In this document: piece after piece, positions 40,001-49,571 of the stretch
Numbering within the stretch: the first letter of the stretch is position 1
Layout: the number at the start of each line of letters is the position of its first letter
Origin: Nitrobacter sp963807355
GTDB lineage: Bacteria > Pseudomonadota > Alphaproteobacteria > Rhizobiales > Xanthobacteraceae
DNA: 64,000 nt
Reading direction: 5' to 3'
NCBI GenBank assembly: GCA_963807355.1
Contig: CAWEBX010000007.1
Coordinates: 62,001-126,000, forward strand
Position numbers and translations under genes: made by a program
Notes under the pieces: generated by a model
What the model saw: only the letters and a program-made list of their open reading frames with translations
Databases searched by the model: none
Told to the model about the DNA's origin: nothing

Positions 40001-41413
40001 TTACGGCTTGGACTTGCCTTCGGCTGTTTTCGGCTTGGCGGAAGCTGGCCGGGCACCGGTGCGCTTCGCATCAGGCTTTTTGCTGGCGGCCGGCTTCGTA
40101 TTGGCTGCAGGTTTTGTGGAGTTGATGGTTACCGAGACCTGGTTCTTCGATTTTTCATTAGCTTTGGCTTCCGGCGCGGCGTTGTCGTCGCGTTTGCTGT
40201 GGGCAGTCTTGCTGCGCTTACCGGCTTTTGGCGGAGCATCGCGTGCAGCATCGGCTTCTGCTGCTGCGGCGATGGCAGCACCGGTTCGCGTCGGCCCGGT
40301 ATAGACAACGACCGGATCCGAGGGCGCCGGGGCTGCAGCCATCATGTCCACCGGCCGCAGCGCTGGCGGTTGCGTGCCGGTCGCGAAGAACGACATCACG
40401 GCGGCGCTTGTCGTCGACGTGTTGGCGACAACATCGTTATCCTCATCGCTAGCAGGATGCGCGCGTTTCGATCCGCACATTTCATCGCGCAGATTGGGAG
40501 GCGCGGCCGCGATCGGCGCCAGCCCGTCAACAGTGCCGAGCGCCGGACGCAGCCACGACATCGTGTTGTTGGCGAAGCCGCGTTCCAGCATTTGCGCGGC
40601 GCGCACAGCGCGCATCGTGCCCGACGATGCGCCGAGCACCACCGCGATCAAGCGTTTGCCGTTCTGTGTAGCGGATGCAACGAGATTATACCCGGAGGCG
40701 CATATGAACCCGGTTTTAAAGCCATCGGCGCCCGGAAAACGCCCGATCAGCTTGTTGAAATTGTGCGTCACCCTCCGGCCGTAGCGTATCGAGGGGATGT
40801 GCACGAAATACTCGTATTCAGGCAAATCGTGAATGATGGCGCGCGCGAGAATAGCCATGTCGCGCGCCGAGGAAATCTGGCCGTCGGCAGGCAAGCCGTT
40901 CGGGTTGACATAGCTCGTCTGCGTCATGCCAAGCCGCTGCGCGGCCGCGTTCATTTCGGCCGAGAAACCGTCGATCGAGCCGCCGACGCCTTCCGCAAGC
41001 ACCACGGCCATGTCGTTGGCCGACTTCACCAGCATCATCTTCAACGCGTTGTCGACGGTCACCTGCGTACCCGGCCGAAAGCCCATCTTCGAAGGCGATT
41101 GTGCGGTGGCAGTCGGCGATACCGTAAACAGCGTGTCGAGCGTGATGCGTCCGTGCTTGACCGCCATCAACGTGACGTAAGCGGTCATGAGCTTGGTGAC
41201 TGAGGCCGGATACCAGGGAAAGGTGGCATTCTCGGCTTCCAGCACCTTTCCGCTGTCCGCCTCGATCAGCAGATGCGCTTCGGTGGCATGAGCTGCGCGC
41301 AGTGGCGCGACCGCAACCAGCAATACGGCAGCGAGGACCATCCAGATCGGCAGCCATTTGCGAAACAGGACGAAGCAAGAATGCACGGTCGTTCCGGTCC
41401 TTTGAGACCTCAC
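40001..41413 (-). CDS. D-alanyl-D-alanine carboxypeptidase (DacA/PBP5-like) with long C-terminal tail
   Basis: 470 residues. A signal anchor (about 18-40) is followed by the serine-protease penicillin-binding domain: SxxK in PASVTKLM, SxN in SANDMAV, and KTG in GFKTGFICASG. It trims the terminal D-Ala of peptidoglycan stem peptides. The C-terminal ~190 residues are low-complexity, rich in Ala, Pro and Lys, and replace the usual amphipathic anchor. Such tails are common in Bradyrhizobium relatives. Confidence 0.9.
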   Translation of the reverse strand: MRSQRTGTTVHSCFVLFRKWLPIWMVLAAVLLVAVAPLRAAHATEAHLLIEADSGKVLEAENATFPWYPASVTKLMTAYVTLMAVKHGRITLDTLFTVSPTATAQSPSKMGFRPGTQVTVDNALKMMLVKSANDMAVVLAEGVGGSIDGFSAEMNAAAQRLGMTQTSYVNPNGLPADGQISSARDMAILARAIIHDLPEYEYFVHIPSIRYGRRVTHNFNKLIGRFPGADGFKTGFICASGYNLVASATQNGKRLIAVVLGASSGTMRAVRAAQMLERGFANNTMSWLRPALGTVDGLAPIAAAPPNLRDEMCGSKRAHPASDEDNDVVANTSTTSAAVMSFFATGTQPPALRPVDMMAAAPAPSDPVVVYTGPTRTGAAIAAAAEADAARDAPPKAGKRSKTAHSKRDDNAAPEAKANEKSKNQVSVTINSTKPAANTKPAASKKPDAKRTGARPASAKPKTAEGKSKP

Positions 41414-41497
41414 TTTGGCAAGGAGGCCTGCTTCTCGAGTATTTTCCGGCTAAGGGGAGTCCGACTTAACCGTAAGAAATGCTCTCAATGAGTAACT

Positions 41498-41546
41498 GCG
41501 CGTATTCTGATCGCAAAACCGGTATCCACTTTTGCGGAATGCGCGC
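41498..41546. repeat. Dispersed intergenic palindrome
   Basis: Arms GCGCGTATTC and GAATGCGCGC (one mismatch) surround AAAACCGGTATCCACTTTTGC. The core matches the 1481-1500 repeat. It lies between the carboxypeptidase and NdvA genes. Confidence 0.7.
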
Positions 41547-41687
41547 TAGGTTTCAAGCGTGTCCGGGCGCCGTCGACGCGGCGGCTCCAATCTATACCGG
41601 CCTGGCAAGCCAGAACAGATGGCTCGCAGCCTAATTCCCCAACGAAAGGGGCCGAATTTCGACGGTCGGGCTGGTTCGCGACGATGG

Positions 41688-43457
41688 CTAGCCTGCTGGG
41701 GTACTCTCCTGCGTCATGAATTGCGCTTTCGCAAGTTGAGCGAAGTGGCCGCCGTTCGCCACCAGTTCGTCAAAGGTTCCGTTTTCGATCACACGCCCGT
41801 TCTCGAAAACCAGAATACGCGTGGCGTTGCGGATGGTGGACAGCCGGTGCGCGATGACGAATGTCGTGCGTCCCTTCATCACCTCGTCGAGCGCGGCATT
41901 GACCTTGGCCTCGGTCACGGCGTCGAGCGCGCTGGTTGCCTCGTCGAGGATCAAGATCGGCGGGTCCTTCAGCAACGCGCGGGCAATCGACAGCCGCTGC
42001 CGCTCGCCGCCGGACAGCATTCGCCCGCGCTCGCCGGCATGGGTGTCGAATTTTTTCTCGCCGCGTTCGATGAAGTCGAGCGCCTGGGCCCGCTCGGCGG
42101 CGAACCGCATCTCCTTCTCGGTGGCGTCAGGCTTGCCGACGCGCAGGTTCTCCGCGATCGAGCGGTCGAACAGCAGCGCCTCCTGGAACACCACGCCGAT
42201 GTTTCGCCGCAACGAGGTCAGCGTCAGGCCGCGGATGTCCATGCCATCGATCTTGATGCTGCCGGACTGCGGATCGAACGCGCGATGCAGCAGCGCGGCG
42301 GCGGTGGACTTGCCGGCGCCGGTCGGGCCGACCAATGCGATGGTCTCGCCGGGCAACGCGACGAACGACAGATCCTCCACCGCGGGCCGCTTGCCGTCAT
42401 AGGAGAACGACACGTCATGGAATTCGATGAGTCCCTGCAATCGCCCGGCGTCGACGGCGTCGCGACGGTCGCGCACTGCCGGAACGGCGTCGAGCACGTT
42501 GAAGAACTCCTTGAGCCGCGGCGCCTCCATGAACAGGCTGTTGATGAAGGCTACCACTTGCTCGAGCCTCTGGATCAGCATAGTGGCGAAGCTCACGAAC
42601 ATCACGATCTCGCCGACAGATGTCATCCCCTGCTGGTTCAGCACGATGCCGACGGCGAAGATCGCCAGGATGGTGATAGTGGTCGAGGCGCGCGTCATCA
42701 CGGTGACGACGGCCCACCACGACAGCACCGGCATCTGCGCCGCCAGCAGCTTGTCGACGACGAACCGCAGACCCTGAACCTCGGCATCGACGCGCACAAA
42801 GCTCTGCACCAGTGCGACGTTACCGAGGGCGTCGGAGGCGCGCGCAGAGAGGTCGCTGAAATGCGCCTCCACCTCGTTCTGCATATCGAAGGTTCTGCGA
42901 ACCACCAGCGTCGTCAGCATCGTGAATACGATGCAAAGCGCGAACAACAGGATCGCCAGCCGCCAGTTGATATAGAGCGATAGCGGCAGCAGCACCACGA
43001 GCGACATCATCGCCGCGAAATGCTCGCGGAAGAATCCGAGCCACAGCCGCCACAGGGCGTCCGTGCCTTGCAGCATTACCTTCATCAGCCGTCCCGAATG
43101 GGTGCCGGCATGGTAGGTGAGCGGCAACTGCATGATGTGCTCGAAATAGCCCGTCAGCACGGCCTGGCGCTGGCGATGCGAAAGACGGTCGGCCTGCAAG
43201 GCCACGATCACGCCGCACAGGATCGTGAAGAGGCCGAAGGCCACCCAAACCGCCAGCAGCGGCCACGGCGAAGTCGAAGTTGTCCCGAAAGGACCCGCGG
43301 CGGGATTGCCGGAGAGCACGTCGACGATGCGGCCGAACAGCACCGGCTCGGCGAACTGCGCGCCGGCCAGCAGCAGATTGGCGCCGGCTAAAATCCAGCC
43401 AAGCCGCGCTTCTCTGCCAAGCAATTCAAGAACGCGCGTATAAAGGCGGATCGACAT
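41688..43457 (-). CDS. ndvA: NdvA/ChvA-type cyclic beta-glucan ABC exporter
   Basis: 589 residues, a half-transporter with six transmembrane helices (about 15-305) fused to an ATPase. Nucleotide-binding motifs: Walker A GPTGAGKST, Q loop GVVFQEALLF, signature LSGGERQRL and Walker B ILILDEATS. The membrane part has the distinctive LPLTYHAGTHSGRLMKVMLQ of NdvA/ChvA, which exports cyclic beta-1,2 (or 1,3/1,6) glucans to the periplasm for osmoadaptation. Length matches NdvA. The generic lipid A/multidrug exporter class is the alternative. Confidence 0.85.
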   Translation of the reverse strand: MSIRLYTRVLELLGREARLGWILAGANLLLAGAQFAEPVLFGRIVDVLSGNPAAGPFGTTSTSPWPLLAVWVAFGLFTILCGVIVALQADRLSHRQRQAVLTGYFEHIMQLPLTYHAGTHSGRLMKVMLQGTDALWRLWLGFFREHFAAMMSLVVLLPLSLYINWRLAILLFALCIVFTMLTTLVVRRTFDMQNEVEAHFSDLSARASDALGNVALVQSFVRVDAEVQGLRFVVDKLLAAQMPVLSWWAVVTVMTRASTTITILAIFAVGIVLNQQGMTSVGEIVMFVSFATMLIQRLEQVVAFINSLFMEAPRLKEFFNVLDAVPAVRDRRDAVDAGRLQGLIEFHDVSFSYDGKRPAVEDLSFVALPGETIALVGPTGAGKSTAAALLHRAFDPQSGSIKIDGMDIRGLTLTSLRRNIGVVFQEALLFDRSIAENLRVGKPDATEKEMRFAAERAQALDFIERGEKKFDTHAGERGRMLSGGERQRLSIARALLKDPPILILDEATSALDAVTEAKVNAALDEVMKGRTTFVIAHRLSTIRNATRILVFENGRVIENGTFDELVANGGHFAQLAKAQFMTQESTPAG

Positions 43458-43484
43458 TGGAAGAGGCTCTTGCGGATCGCAACA

Positions 43485-43534
43485 CTATAGCGGTTTCGAG
43501 CGAAGAGGATACCGGTTCGCTCGAAACGCTATAG
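43485..43534. repeat. Dispersed intergenic palindrome (CTATAG-type)
   Basis: CTATAGCGGTTTCGAGCGAA and TTCGCTCGAAACGCTATAG pair with one bulge around GAGGATACCGG. This is the complete form of the half-element at 34903-34955. It lies 28 bp upstream of ndvA. Confidence 0.75.
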
Positions 43535-43570
43535 CCGGGTCGGCAGCGGAATACAGCTTCCTCGTGCCGT

Positions 43571-44630
43571 CTACTCGGCCTGCGTGATCTTGCGGTCGCT
43601 GGCCGGTGGTAAAAAGCTGCTGTCAAAAATATCCGTGGCCGCCGGACGATTTCGGAACTTGAAATTTTCGGCGATCTGGTCGAGCAACGTCTCGAACCGG
43701 ACCGGGTCGATACCGCCGATGCCTCTGTGTCTCACCTCGCTAGTCAGAATGTTGTCGCTCAGGACCGCATGCAGGCGTTCCAGTTCGACGGCTCGTGATC
43801 CGCTAGCCATCTTGACCCAGCACGTCATCGACAGCCTGCGCGGGGTCTCTGATGGTAAGTCGCAGACCGGCGATCACCGCGCGCACAAACGCCTTCACCG
43901 CTTCCGGCTTGTCGGCTGCGAATTCCGGGTTGACGATCAGGGCCTTGCCATAGGCGGCGCAGCCGTAGTCGGAAAATCGCAGCACGGCGATATCGTCGGC
44001 CGGAATACCGCGATTGCGCAGGTCGATCGCCGACAGGTACGATAAACCGGATATGGCGTCGAGCTGGCCCGCCGACAGCATCGGTTCACGAACGGCGGGA
44101 CCGATCTGCTGCAGCTTCACGGCCTTGAGTTTCAATCCGTTCCGCCGCGCGAGCGCTGGCCATAGTCTGATGGAAAGATCGCCATCGGTGACGCCGACCG
44201 TTTTGCCCTCGATGTCGGCAAGCGTGTTGATGCCACGGCTCTTGCGCGCAATGAAGGCGTAGGCCGTTTTGTCGAACAGCACGAACACCGCCTTGATTGC
44301 CTGCACGCCTGACTGATCGCGAAAGCGGATCAGGGCGTTGAGGTCGGCGAGCGCCAGTTCGCTCGTTCCGACCGCGACGCGCGCGATGGCGTCCGCCGTG
44401 TCGGTGGCGGCCATCGTCGTGACATTCAGGCCTTCCGCGCTGAATAGCCCCCTGGTCGATGCCAGAACGACCGGAGCCACGGCGGCATCGATCGGGCGGT
44501 CGAGCGAGAATTTGATCTCGGTTAGCGCGCCGGCGTCGGCCCGGCCGCCCGCAACGCCGAGGTATGCAACGCCGACCGCGCTCACGAGCACAAGGAGGGC
44601 GTACCAGAGACGGATAGAACGCACTTGCAT
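43571..44630 (-). pseudogene. ABC transporter substrate-binding protein (NMT1/THI5-like), 1-nt frameshift
   Basis: From ATG 44630 a signal segment (ALLVLVSAVGVAYLGVAGG) leads to a periplasmic binding domain: EIKFSLDRPIDAAVAPVVLA, GRISIG-like ligand loops, GKTVGVTDGDLSIRLWPAL and PMLSAGQLDAISGLS. An extra C in a CCC run near 43816 cuts the frame at AVDDVL. The next frame continues SRAVELERLHAVLSDN and FKFRNRPAATDIFDSSFLPP to 43571. No permease or ATPase gene is next to it. Relatives bind nitrate, taurine, thiamine precursors or similar; the ligand is unknown. Confidence 0.75.
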
Positions 44631-44872
44631 GGAAGATACTGCGGCGGATCGATTGTGGCGGCCGCAACGCGCGACCGTAACTCGGTTGCAGTCTATCAGA
44701 GGCAATTTAAATGCGCGATGACCGCTGCAATATGTCGCGCTTTCAGGTTGCCTTTTACACTCCGTCGGGAACCGATGGGTGAGTTGACCGTCGGCTCCAG
44801 TTCGCTGTGCAAGCACCGCTGAATCTTCGCATCAGCCATGGACAAATCGGCTCTGCGATGGTTGATCGCGCC

Positions 44873-45454
44873 ATGCTGAGACGGACCTACAACTGGTGCA
44901 CCGCCGCCGCTGACAAGCCCTATGCGCTCTGGATTTTGGCAGCAGTGGCTTTCGCTGAAAGCTCATTCTTTCCAGTGCCGCCCGATGTCATGTTGCTGCC
45001 GATGGCGCTGGCGCGGCCACAACGGGCCTGGCTGTTTGCGACCGTGTGCACGATCGCGTCGGTTGCCGGCGGCGTGCTTGGCTATGCGATCGGCGCATTG
45101 CTCTACGACTCGGTCGGCCAATGGCTCATTCATCTGTATGGACTTGGCGACAAGGTCGAAGCGTTTCGCGCGTCGTATGCGCATTGGGGCGCGTGGATCA
45201 TCATCGGCAAGGGCCTGACGCCGATTCCCTACAAGCTCGTCACCATCACATCGGGTTTCGCCGGATACGATGTCTGGCTGTTCATCCTGTGCTCGATCAT
45301 CGCCCGGGGTGGCCGCTTCTTCATCGTCGCGATCCTGCTCGATCGCTTCGGCGACGCCATTCGCCACGAAATCGAAAAGCGGCTCGGTCTTTGGGTGTCC
45401 ATCGGTGCTGCCGTTATCGTCCTGGGATTCGTGATCGCATTCCGCTTGATCTGA
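44873..45454 (+). CDS. DedA/YqaA-family membrane protein
   Basis: 193 residues from ATG 44873; ATG 44858 is possible. It has several membrane helices, with FAESSFFPVPPDVMLLPMAL and GKGLTPIPYKLVTITSGFAGY, the re-entrant half-helix motifs of the DedA/VTT superfamily. Members help flip undecaprenyl phosphate or phospholipids and support membrane potential. Transcribed away from the substrate-binding protein gene across about 240 bp. Confidence 0.8.
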   Translation: MLRRTYNWCTAAADKPYALWILAAVAFAESSFFPVPPDVMLLPMALARPQRAWLFATVCTIASVAGGVLGYAIGALLYDSVGQWLIHLYGLGDKVEAFRASYAHWGAWIIIGKGLTPIPYKLVTITSGFAGYDVWLFILCSIIARGGRFFIVAILLDRFGDAIRHEIEKRLGLWVSIGAAVIVLGFVIAFRLI

Positions 45455-45593
45455 AGCATCATCCCGACCCAAAGGGCCGCGCAGCGCATGCGCGCGAAGC
45501 GTTTGCGTTGATGAACAGGGCAGAGTTGGAATAGATGGAGGCCGCAATTTCGGGCGAGATCGCCTGTTAACGGCGGAGGAGGGAGGCCATAAG

Positions 45594-45779
45594 ATGACGG
45601 TCAATGATGACCTGGAAAAATTCAGGCAGGCGAGGGCGATGGCCTTCAAACGTGGCTTTGTTGTTCGAAGGGCGGACGACCCGGATGATTCCAAGCCCTA
45701 CACGCTGGTTCGCCAAGCCGTGGAAACGCATCTTGCGACCATCGATGAGGTGCTGGAGGAACTCAAACGGACCAAGTAA
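45594..45779 (+). CDS. Small hypothetical protein
   Basis: 61 residues, with a strong AGGAGGGAGG ribosome site 6-15 bp before the ATG. It is charged and helical (DDLEKFRQARAMAFKRGF, THLATIDEVLEELKRTK), soluble, without known motifs. The strong ribosome site makes it a likely real gene. Confidence 0.6.
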   Translation: MTVNDDLEKFRQARAMAFKRGFVVRRADDPDDSKPYTLVRQAVETHLATIDEVLEELKRTK

Positions 45780-46009
45780 TTGTGCCGGACGGCATCGCCA
45801 GCCTCGTGAACTCGTCGTGGGGAGTGTTCCACCGGCGTTCGTTCCAAGTCCGCTCGGAGTGCGGCGGAGTCGTTTTCAGAGCGGAACCAGAGGACTCCTG
45901 GGGGGCGGTTCCGTTGTTAACACCTCATTAACCACTATCAGACACCTTGTCCGAGACCGGTATGTATCGGCCGAAAGAGGCCAGATACCGTTCGGGGGGC
46001 ATAAGGCCG

Positions 46010-46252
46010 ATGGAACGCGACATCGCGTCGGTAAGAACACCGGCGACCATCCAGGAATTGCAGGCGCGGGTGACCGCGGCGTTCGGCAGGCATCCATTGT
46101 GCCGCGAGGTGCAGTTCGACATCGTCAGCACGCCGCAGACCCGCAGAGGCGCCAACTGGACGGTCAGCATGAACGCCATCCCGCCAAATGCAATCTGGGA
46201 AGTATCCGAACTCGTCGCCGACATCCAGGACGCCTATATTCTGGCGGCCTGA
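46010..46252 (+). CDS. Small conserved hypothetical protein
   Basis: 80 residues from ATG 46010, a few bases after a G-rich ribosome site. ATIQELQARVTAAFGRHPLC, then VQFDIVSTPQ and IWEVSELVADIQDAYIL; a compact alpha/beta protein of unknown role. The frame extends upstream to 45947, but the extra residues look non-native. Confidence 0.55.
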   Translation: MERDIASVRTPATIQELQARVTAAFGRHPLCREVQFDIVSTPQTRRGANWTVSMNAIPPNAIWEVSELVADIQDAYILAA

Positions 46253-46390
46253 CTGCGGGCCATCGCGTCCCAAGATTCGGATTGCGTGTGAATATCGGCC
46301 GCCCAGCCCCGTCTTGCACAGGCAAGCCTTGATTCATATCGAGTTGTGAGGATCAATCGGCTGCGCTCGTGAACTGAACCGGAGGTCTTT

Positions 46391-47044
46391 TTGACGCGGA
46401 CGATGACGATTCTGGCGCTTGCGTGCTGCGTTGTCACGGGGGTGGCGCTGGCGGCGATATTCGGCCGCGGCAACGTTCTGATGGTCCGGTTTGTTGCAAC
46501 GCCGTCTCCAGTGTCCGTGGAATCAGAACCGACGGAGCTGGCAGCCAATCGCGAGAGCAAAGCAGACAGGCTTCCGGTCCAGGCCGCGGCGCCTGACGCT
46601 GGCGCCGATCTGACGTTGTCAGGATCGCTGCGGCCGGCGGTTGCAACCGAGCTTCCCCTCGACACCGAGATTGCGCCGTCGACGCCACCGATCGAGGAAC
46701 CGCCGCTGCCACGTCCCCGACCTAAACTCGCAAACCAGTCCGTTCAGAAGGACTACTCGCTGCTTAGCGATATGCAGATCGCTGCGTTGAAAGGAAGGCT
46801 GCGACTGACGCCCGGGCAAGAGCCCTACTGGCCAGCCGTGGAAAGCGCATTGCGCGATGCCGCCCATAAAATCCACGAGCGGCGTTCGGCACCGGGCAAG
46901 AACGCTTCGCTCGGAGCCGGTGAGATCGAGCAGATCAAGGTCGCGGCCCAGCCGTTGTTGACCAGGCTGCGAGAGGACCAGAAGCAGGAGGTGCGTGCGC
47001 TGGCGCGCATCATCGGGCTGGAGGCGGTGGCTTCGCTGATCTGA
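46391..47044 (+). CDS. Membrane-anchored hypothetical protein with an LTxxQ-like helical domain
   Basis: 217 residues. One N-terminal membrane anchor (about 6-24) is followed by a Pro/Glu-rich linker (about 40-115) and a helical domain (about 118-217) with LSDMQIAALKGRLRLTPGQE and WPAVESALRDAAHKI. The RLTPGQE-WPAVE pattern resembles periplasmic LTxxQ/CpxP-like proteins that respond to envelope stress; this link is inference. A GGAGG lies 5 bp before the start. Confidence 0.6.
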   Translation: MTRTMTILALACCVVTGVALAAIFGRGNVLMVRFVATPSPVSVESEPTELAANRESKADRLPVQAAAPDAGADLTLSGSLRPAVATELPLDTEIAPSTPPIEEPPLPRPRPKLANQSVQKDYSLLSDMQIAALKGRLRLTPGQEPYWPAVESALRDAAHKIHERRSAPGKNASLGAGEIEQIKVAAQPLLTRLREDQKQEVRALARIIGLEAVASLI

Positions 47045-47286
47045 GGCTGTTCGCCATTTGACGTCCCGGCCGGCGTCGAATTGGCTTGCCGAGTACCACT
47101 CGTAAGTCCGACGACCGTTATGTCGTTCTTACCAACGTCTCGCACATAAAAGGCCGAGGTCACTGAGGTCCGGACCCTTCGGGATGATCCTTGGACTGGA
47201 CCGGTTGCCAGTCCGATGTCCATTTTCCATTCACCAGCATATTGGAGCCTCCAAAAATGGTGGACAAACAAGCGGAGAGGCTCAGA

Positions 47287-47790
47287 TCATGGCCGCCGTT
47301 CGCGTACCGTTGCAAGCGCGCGGGTTTCGGCGCGAATGCGGATACTGAGCACCAGCGCGTTCAGGACAGTGAAGACAAGCGCCAGCAGATACAGATGAAG
47401 CGCGAGCGGTAACACTGCGATTTCCGCGACAACGATCGCATAGTTCGGATGCGACAAGTATCTGTAAGGTCCCGATGTCACCATCGGCGCATCAGGTAAG
47501 ACGATGATGCGCGTGGTCCATCGTGGTCCGAGGGTTGCGAGTACCCAAAAGCGAAACACCTGGAGCAGAATGAAAACCGAAAGGGCGACGAAGTTGACAT
47601 CCTGATCGCGGCCCCACGCCCACAATGCGATCAGCCATGCGGCATGGGTCGCGACGATCAGCGGATAATGACTAGGCGCGATCTCGATCGCGCCCCGCGC
47701 CAATCGTTTCGCGGTATTGTAACGGGAGAGGATGAGTTCGCCTAGCCGCTGCACTGTAACCAGCGCGAGAATGAAAGCGGCGAGAGTCAC
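47287..47790 (-). CDS. Isoprenylcysteine methyltransferase-family enzyme (BpsB-like)
   Basis: 167 residues with four or five membrane helices. The C-terminal SAM-binding motif of the ICMT family is VTSGPYRYLSHPNYAIVVAE (RYxxHPNY). Because it overlaps a type III polyketide synthase by 4 bp, it probably methylates the polyketide, as Bacillus BpsB O-methylates alkylpyrones made by BpsA. Protein prenylcysteine methylation is unlikely in bacteria. Confidence 0.8.
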   Translation of the reverse strand: MTLAAFILALVTVQRLGELILSRYNTAKRLARGAIEIAPSHYPLIVATHAAWLIALWAWGRDQDVNFVALSVFILLQVFRFWVLATLGPRWTTRIIVLPDAPMVTSGPYRYLSHPNYAIVVAEIAVLPLALHLYLLALVFTVLNALVLSIRIRAETRALATVRERRP

Positions 47791-48839
47791 GCGGCGTGAC
47801 GCAGCGTGACGCAGCTAGCGGTGAAGCCCGGGCCCAGCGAGGTCACAAGCGACCGCGAGGGCAGGCCCTGTGCGCGGGCGCGTTCGAGTACAAACAAGAC
47901 GGTGGCCGCTGACATGTTACCGTAATCGGCGATAACGCTTCGTTCGTGATCGAGGGTTCCCTGATCGAGGGAGAAAGCGCGCTCGATCGCGACGATGACC
48001 TTTGCACCCCCGGGATGGCAGATGAAGCGGTCGATGTCTCCGATCGAGAGACCCAGCCCGGACAGAACTGCGGTGACGCCCGGCTTCATGTGCGCGAGCA
48101 CAAAGTCCGGAATTGTCCGCTCGAAGATCACGCCGAATCCTTCAGGGTCTACGCGCCATCCCATAATATCGAGCGTGTTCGGCCAGAGGTACTCGCCGGT
48201 CGCCTCGATACGTGTTGCACCTCCATCTCCGGCGCGCAGCACGACGGCCGCAGCCCCATCGCCGAACAGGCTGGCGGCAACGATATTGGCCTTCGTCAGT
48301 TCGTCGTGGCGAACGGCGAGCGTGCAAAGTTCGAGGACCACGAGGAGTACGTTGGTGCCTGGCCGGGCTTGCGCCAATCGCGATGCAATGGATAGTCCCG
48401 CGACGCCGCCGGCGCAGCCAAGCCCAAACACCGGCACGCGCGACACATCCGTTCGGAAGCCAAGCCTGCCGGCGACGCGGGCCTCAAGCGTCGGGGTGGC
48501 GATGCCGGTCGAACACACCGTAACGACGGTGTCGATGTCAGTTGCGCCAAGATCGGCCCGCTCCATGGCCTTTTGCGCGACGTCGACGAATAGTGCTTCC
48601 GCGCCGTCCAGAAAGGCTTGAGTTCGCTCCGGCCAGCCCCGCGGCTCGCAATACCATTCAATCGGTTTAACGCCGTAGCGGTGCTGGATGCCTGTGTTGG
48701 CGAAAAGAGCGGATAACGTTTCGAACTGCGGATATCGTGAGCCTAAGATGAAACGCGCCGCATCGAGGATTTGCGACTGATGAAACACATTGGGCGGAAC
48801 CCCGGTCGCCATTGAAAGCAAAGCGGCCGTGTGTTTCAT
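47787..48839 (-). CDS. Type III polyketide synthase (chalcone/stilbene-synthase family)
   Basis: 350 residues. The Cys-His-Asn triad is visible: Cys in GLGCAGGVAG (about 142), His in FICHPGGAK (about 271) and Asn in DYGNMSAATVL (about 304). These homodimeric enzymes extend an acyl-CoA or acyl chain with malonyl-CoA to give alkylpyrones, alkylresorcinols or related products. It is first in a two-gene operon with the methyltransferase. Starter unit and product cannot be read from the sequence. Confidence 0.93.
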   Translation of the reverse strand: MKHTAALLSMATGVPPNVFHQSQILDAARFILGSRYPQFETLSALFANTGIQHRYGVKPIEWYCEPRGWPERTQAFLDGAEALFVDVAQKAMERADLGATDIDTVVTVCSTGIATPTLEARVAGRLGFRTDVSRVPVFGLGCAGGVAGLSIASRLAQARPGTNVLLVVLELCTLAVRHDELTKANIVAASLFGDGAAAVVLRAGDGGATRIEATGEYLWPNTLDIMGWRVDPEGFGVIFERTIPDFVLAHMKPGVTAVLSGLGLSIGDIDRFICHPGGAKVIVAIERAFSLDQGTLDHERSVIADYGNMSAATVLFVLERARAQGLPSRSLVTSLGPGFTASCVTLRHAA

Positions 48840-48956
48840 ATCTCGCTCCTGCTCCTATTGTCTCCTCATACACGCAGCCGCCGCGAAAAGCTTTCGCAGC
48901 TGACGTCTCTATGCGCGTGCGGATGGGTTCAAGTTTCAATTCAGGTCTCAGTCCGC

Positions 48957-49145
48957 CTAGGCGAGCGAACGGGGTTGTGGCGGGAACGCTGTTCTGGGGT
49001 GTTGATCATGGAGCAGCACGGCCAGGCGGCGCCGAACTTCAGGGTCAACTGATGCGGCCTCGAAGATCTGTTCCTGAACATCCCGCTTAAGTTCAGGCCA
49101 GAGCTGCAAAACCGCACGGCCAAGCAATTGTTCAGACTCGTTCAT
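48957..49145 (-). CDS. Small conserved hypothetical protein
   Basis: 62 residues: LLGRAVLQLWPELKRDVQEQ and IFEAASVDPEVRRRLAVLLH. A short helical soluble protein of a type frequent in Bradyrhizobium relatives. It is upstream of the PRC-barrel gene in the same direction. Function unknown. Confidence 0.6.
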   Translation of the reverse strand: MNESEQLLGRAVLQLWPELKRDVQEQIFEAASVDPEVRRRLAVLLHDQHPRTAFPPQPRSLA

Positions 49146-49211
49146 TCATATCGCCCTTGAAGCTGTGGATGAGACGGGCAGATGACAGAGGCTGCGGGCT
49201 CCTATGTCCTT

Positions 49212-49571
49212 CTAGAAACTGGCGGCATAGTAGTCGTCGACCGTCTTGGTTCGCGCCGGCTCGGCCCAATCCCAGCCGCTCCCAACCCGATATTTCGGGG
49301 CACTTTGGAGTTGTTCGATGGTCACGCCGGTCCGATAGCCGCCGAGTAGAATGTCATATTTCAGGGTATGCCAAGGCAAAGGATAATGCTCGTCGCCGAT
49401 TCCAAGGAATCCGCCAAAACTCAGGACGGCATACGAAACACGGCCGCTTGTCTTTTCGATCATAACCCGCTCGATCGAACCGATCTTTTCGTTGTCGGGG
49501 CCAAAGACGGCCGTCCCTTCGACTTTGTCGCTGCAGATCAAGTTGCTGGTTTCGTTTTCTTTCAAGATCAT
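49212..49571 (-). CDS. PRC-barrel domain protein
   Basis: 119 residues. The PRC-barrel runs from LICSDKVEGTAVFGPD through EKIGSIERVMIEKTSGRV to YAVLSFGGFLGIGDEHYPLP. PRC barrels occur in photosynthetic reaction-centre H subunits and RimM; free-standing forms like this are common stress-induced proteins in rhizobia, and their function is unclear. A decayed paralogue lies at 53630-53725. Confidence 0.85.
   Translation of the reverse strand: MILKENETSNLICSDKVEGTAVFGPDNEKIGSIERVMIEKTSGRVSYAVLSFGGFLGIGDEHYPLPWHTLKYDILLGGYRTGVTIEQLQSAPKYRVGSGWDWAEPARTKTVDDYYAASF

Noticed and set aside
45883..45930. A second EcfG-type promoter (GGAAC ... CCGTT)
   Set aside because: The spacing between the two boxes is 24 bp, outside the 16-17 bp the sigma factor accepts.
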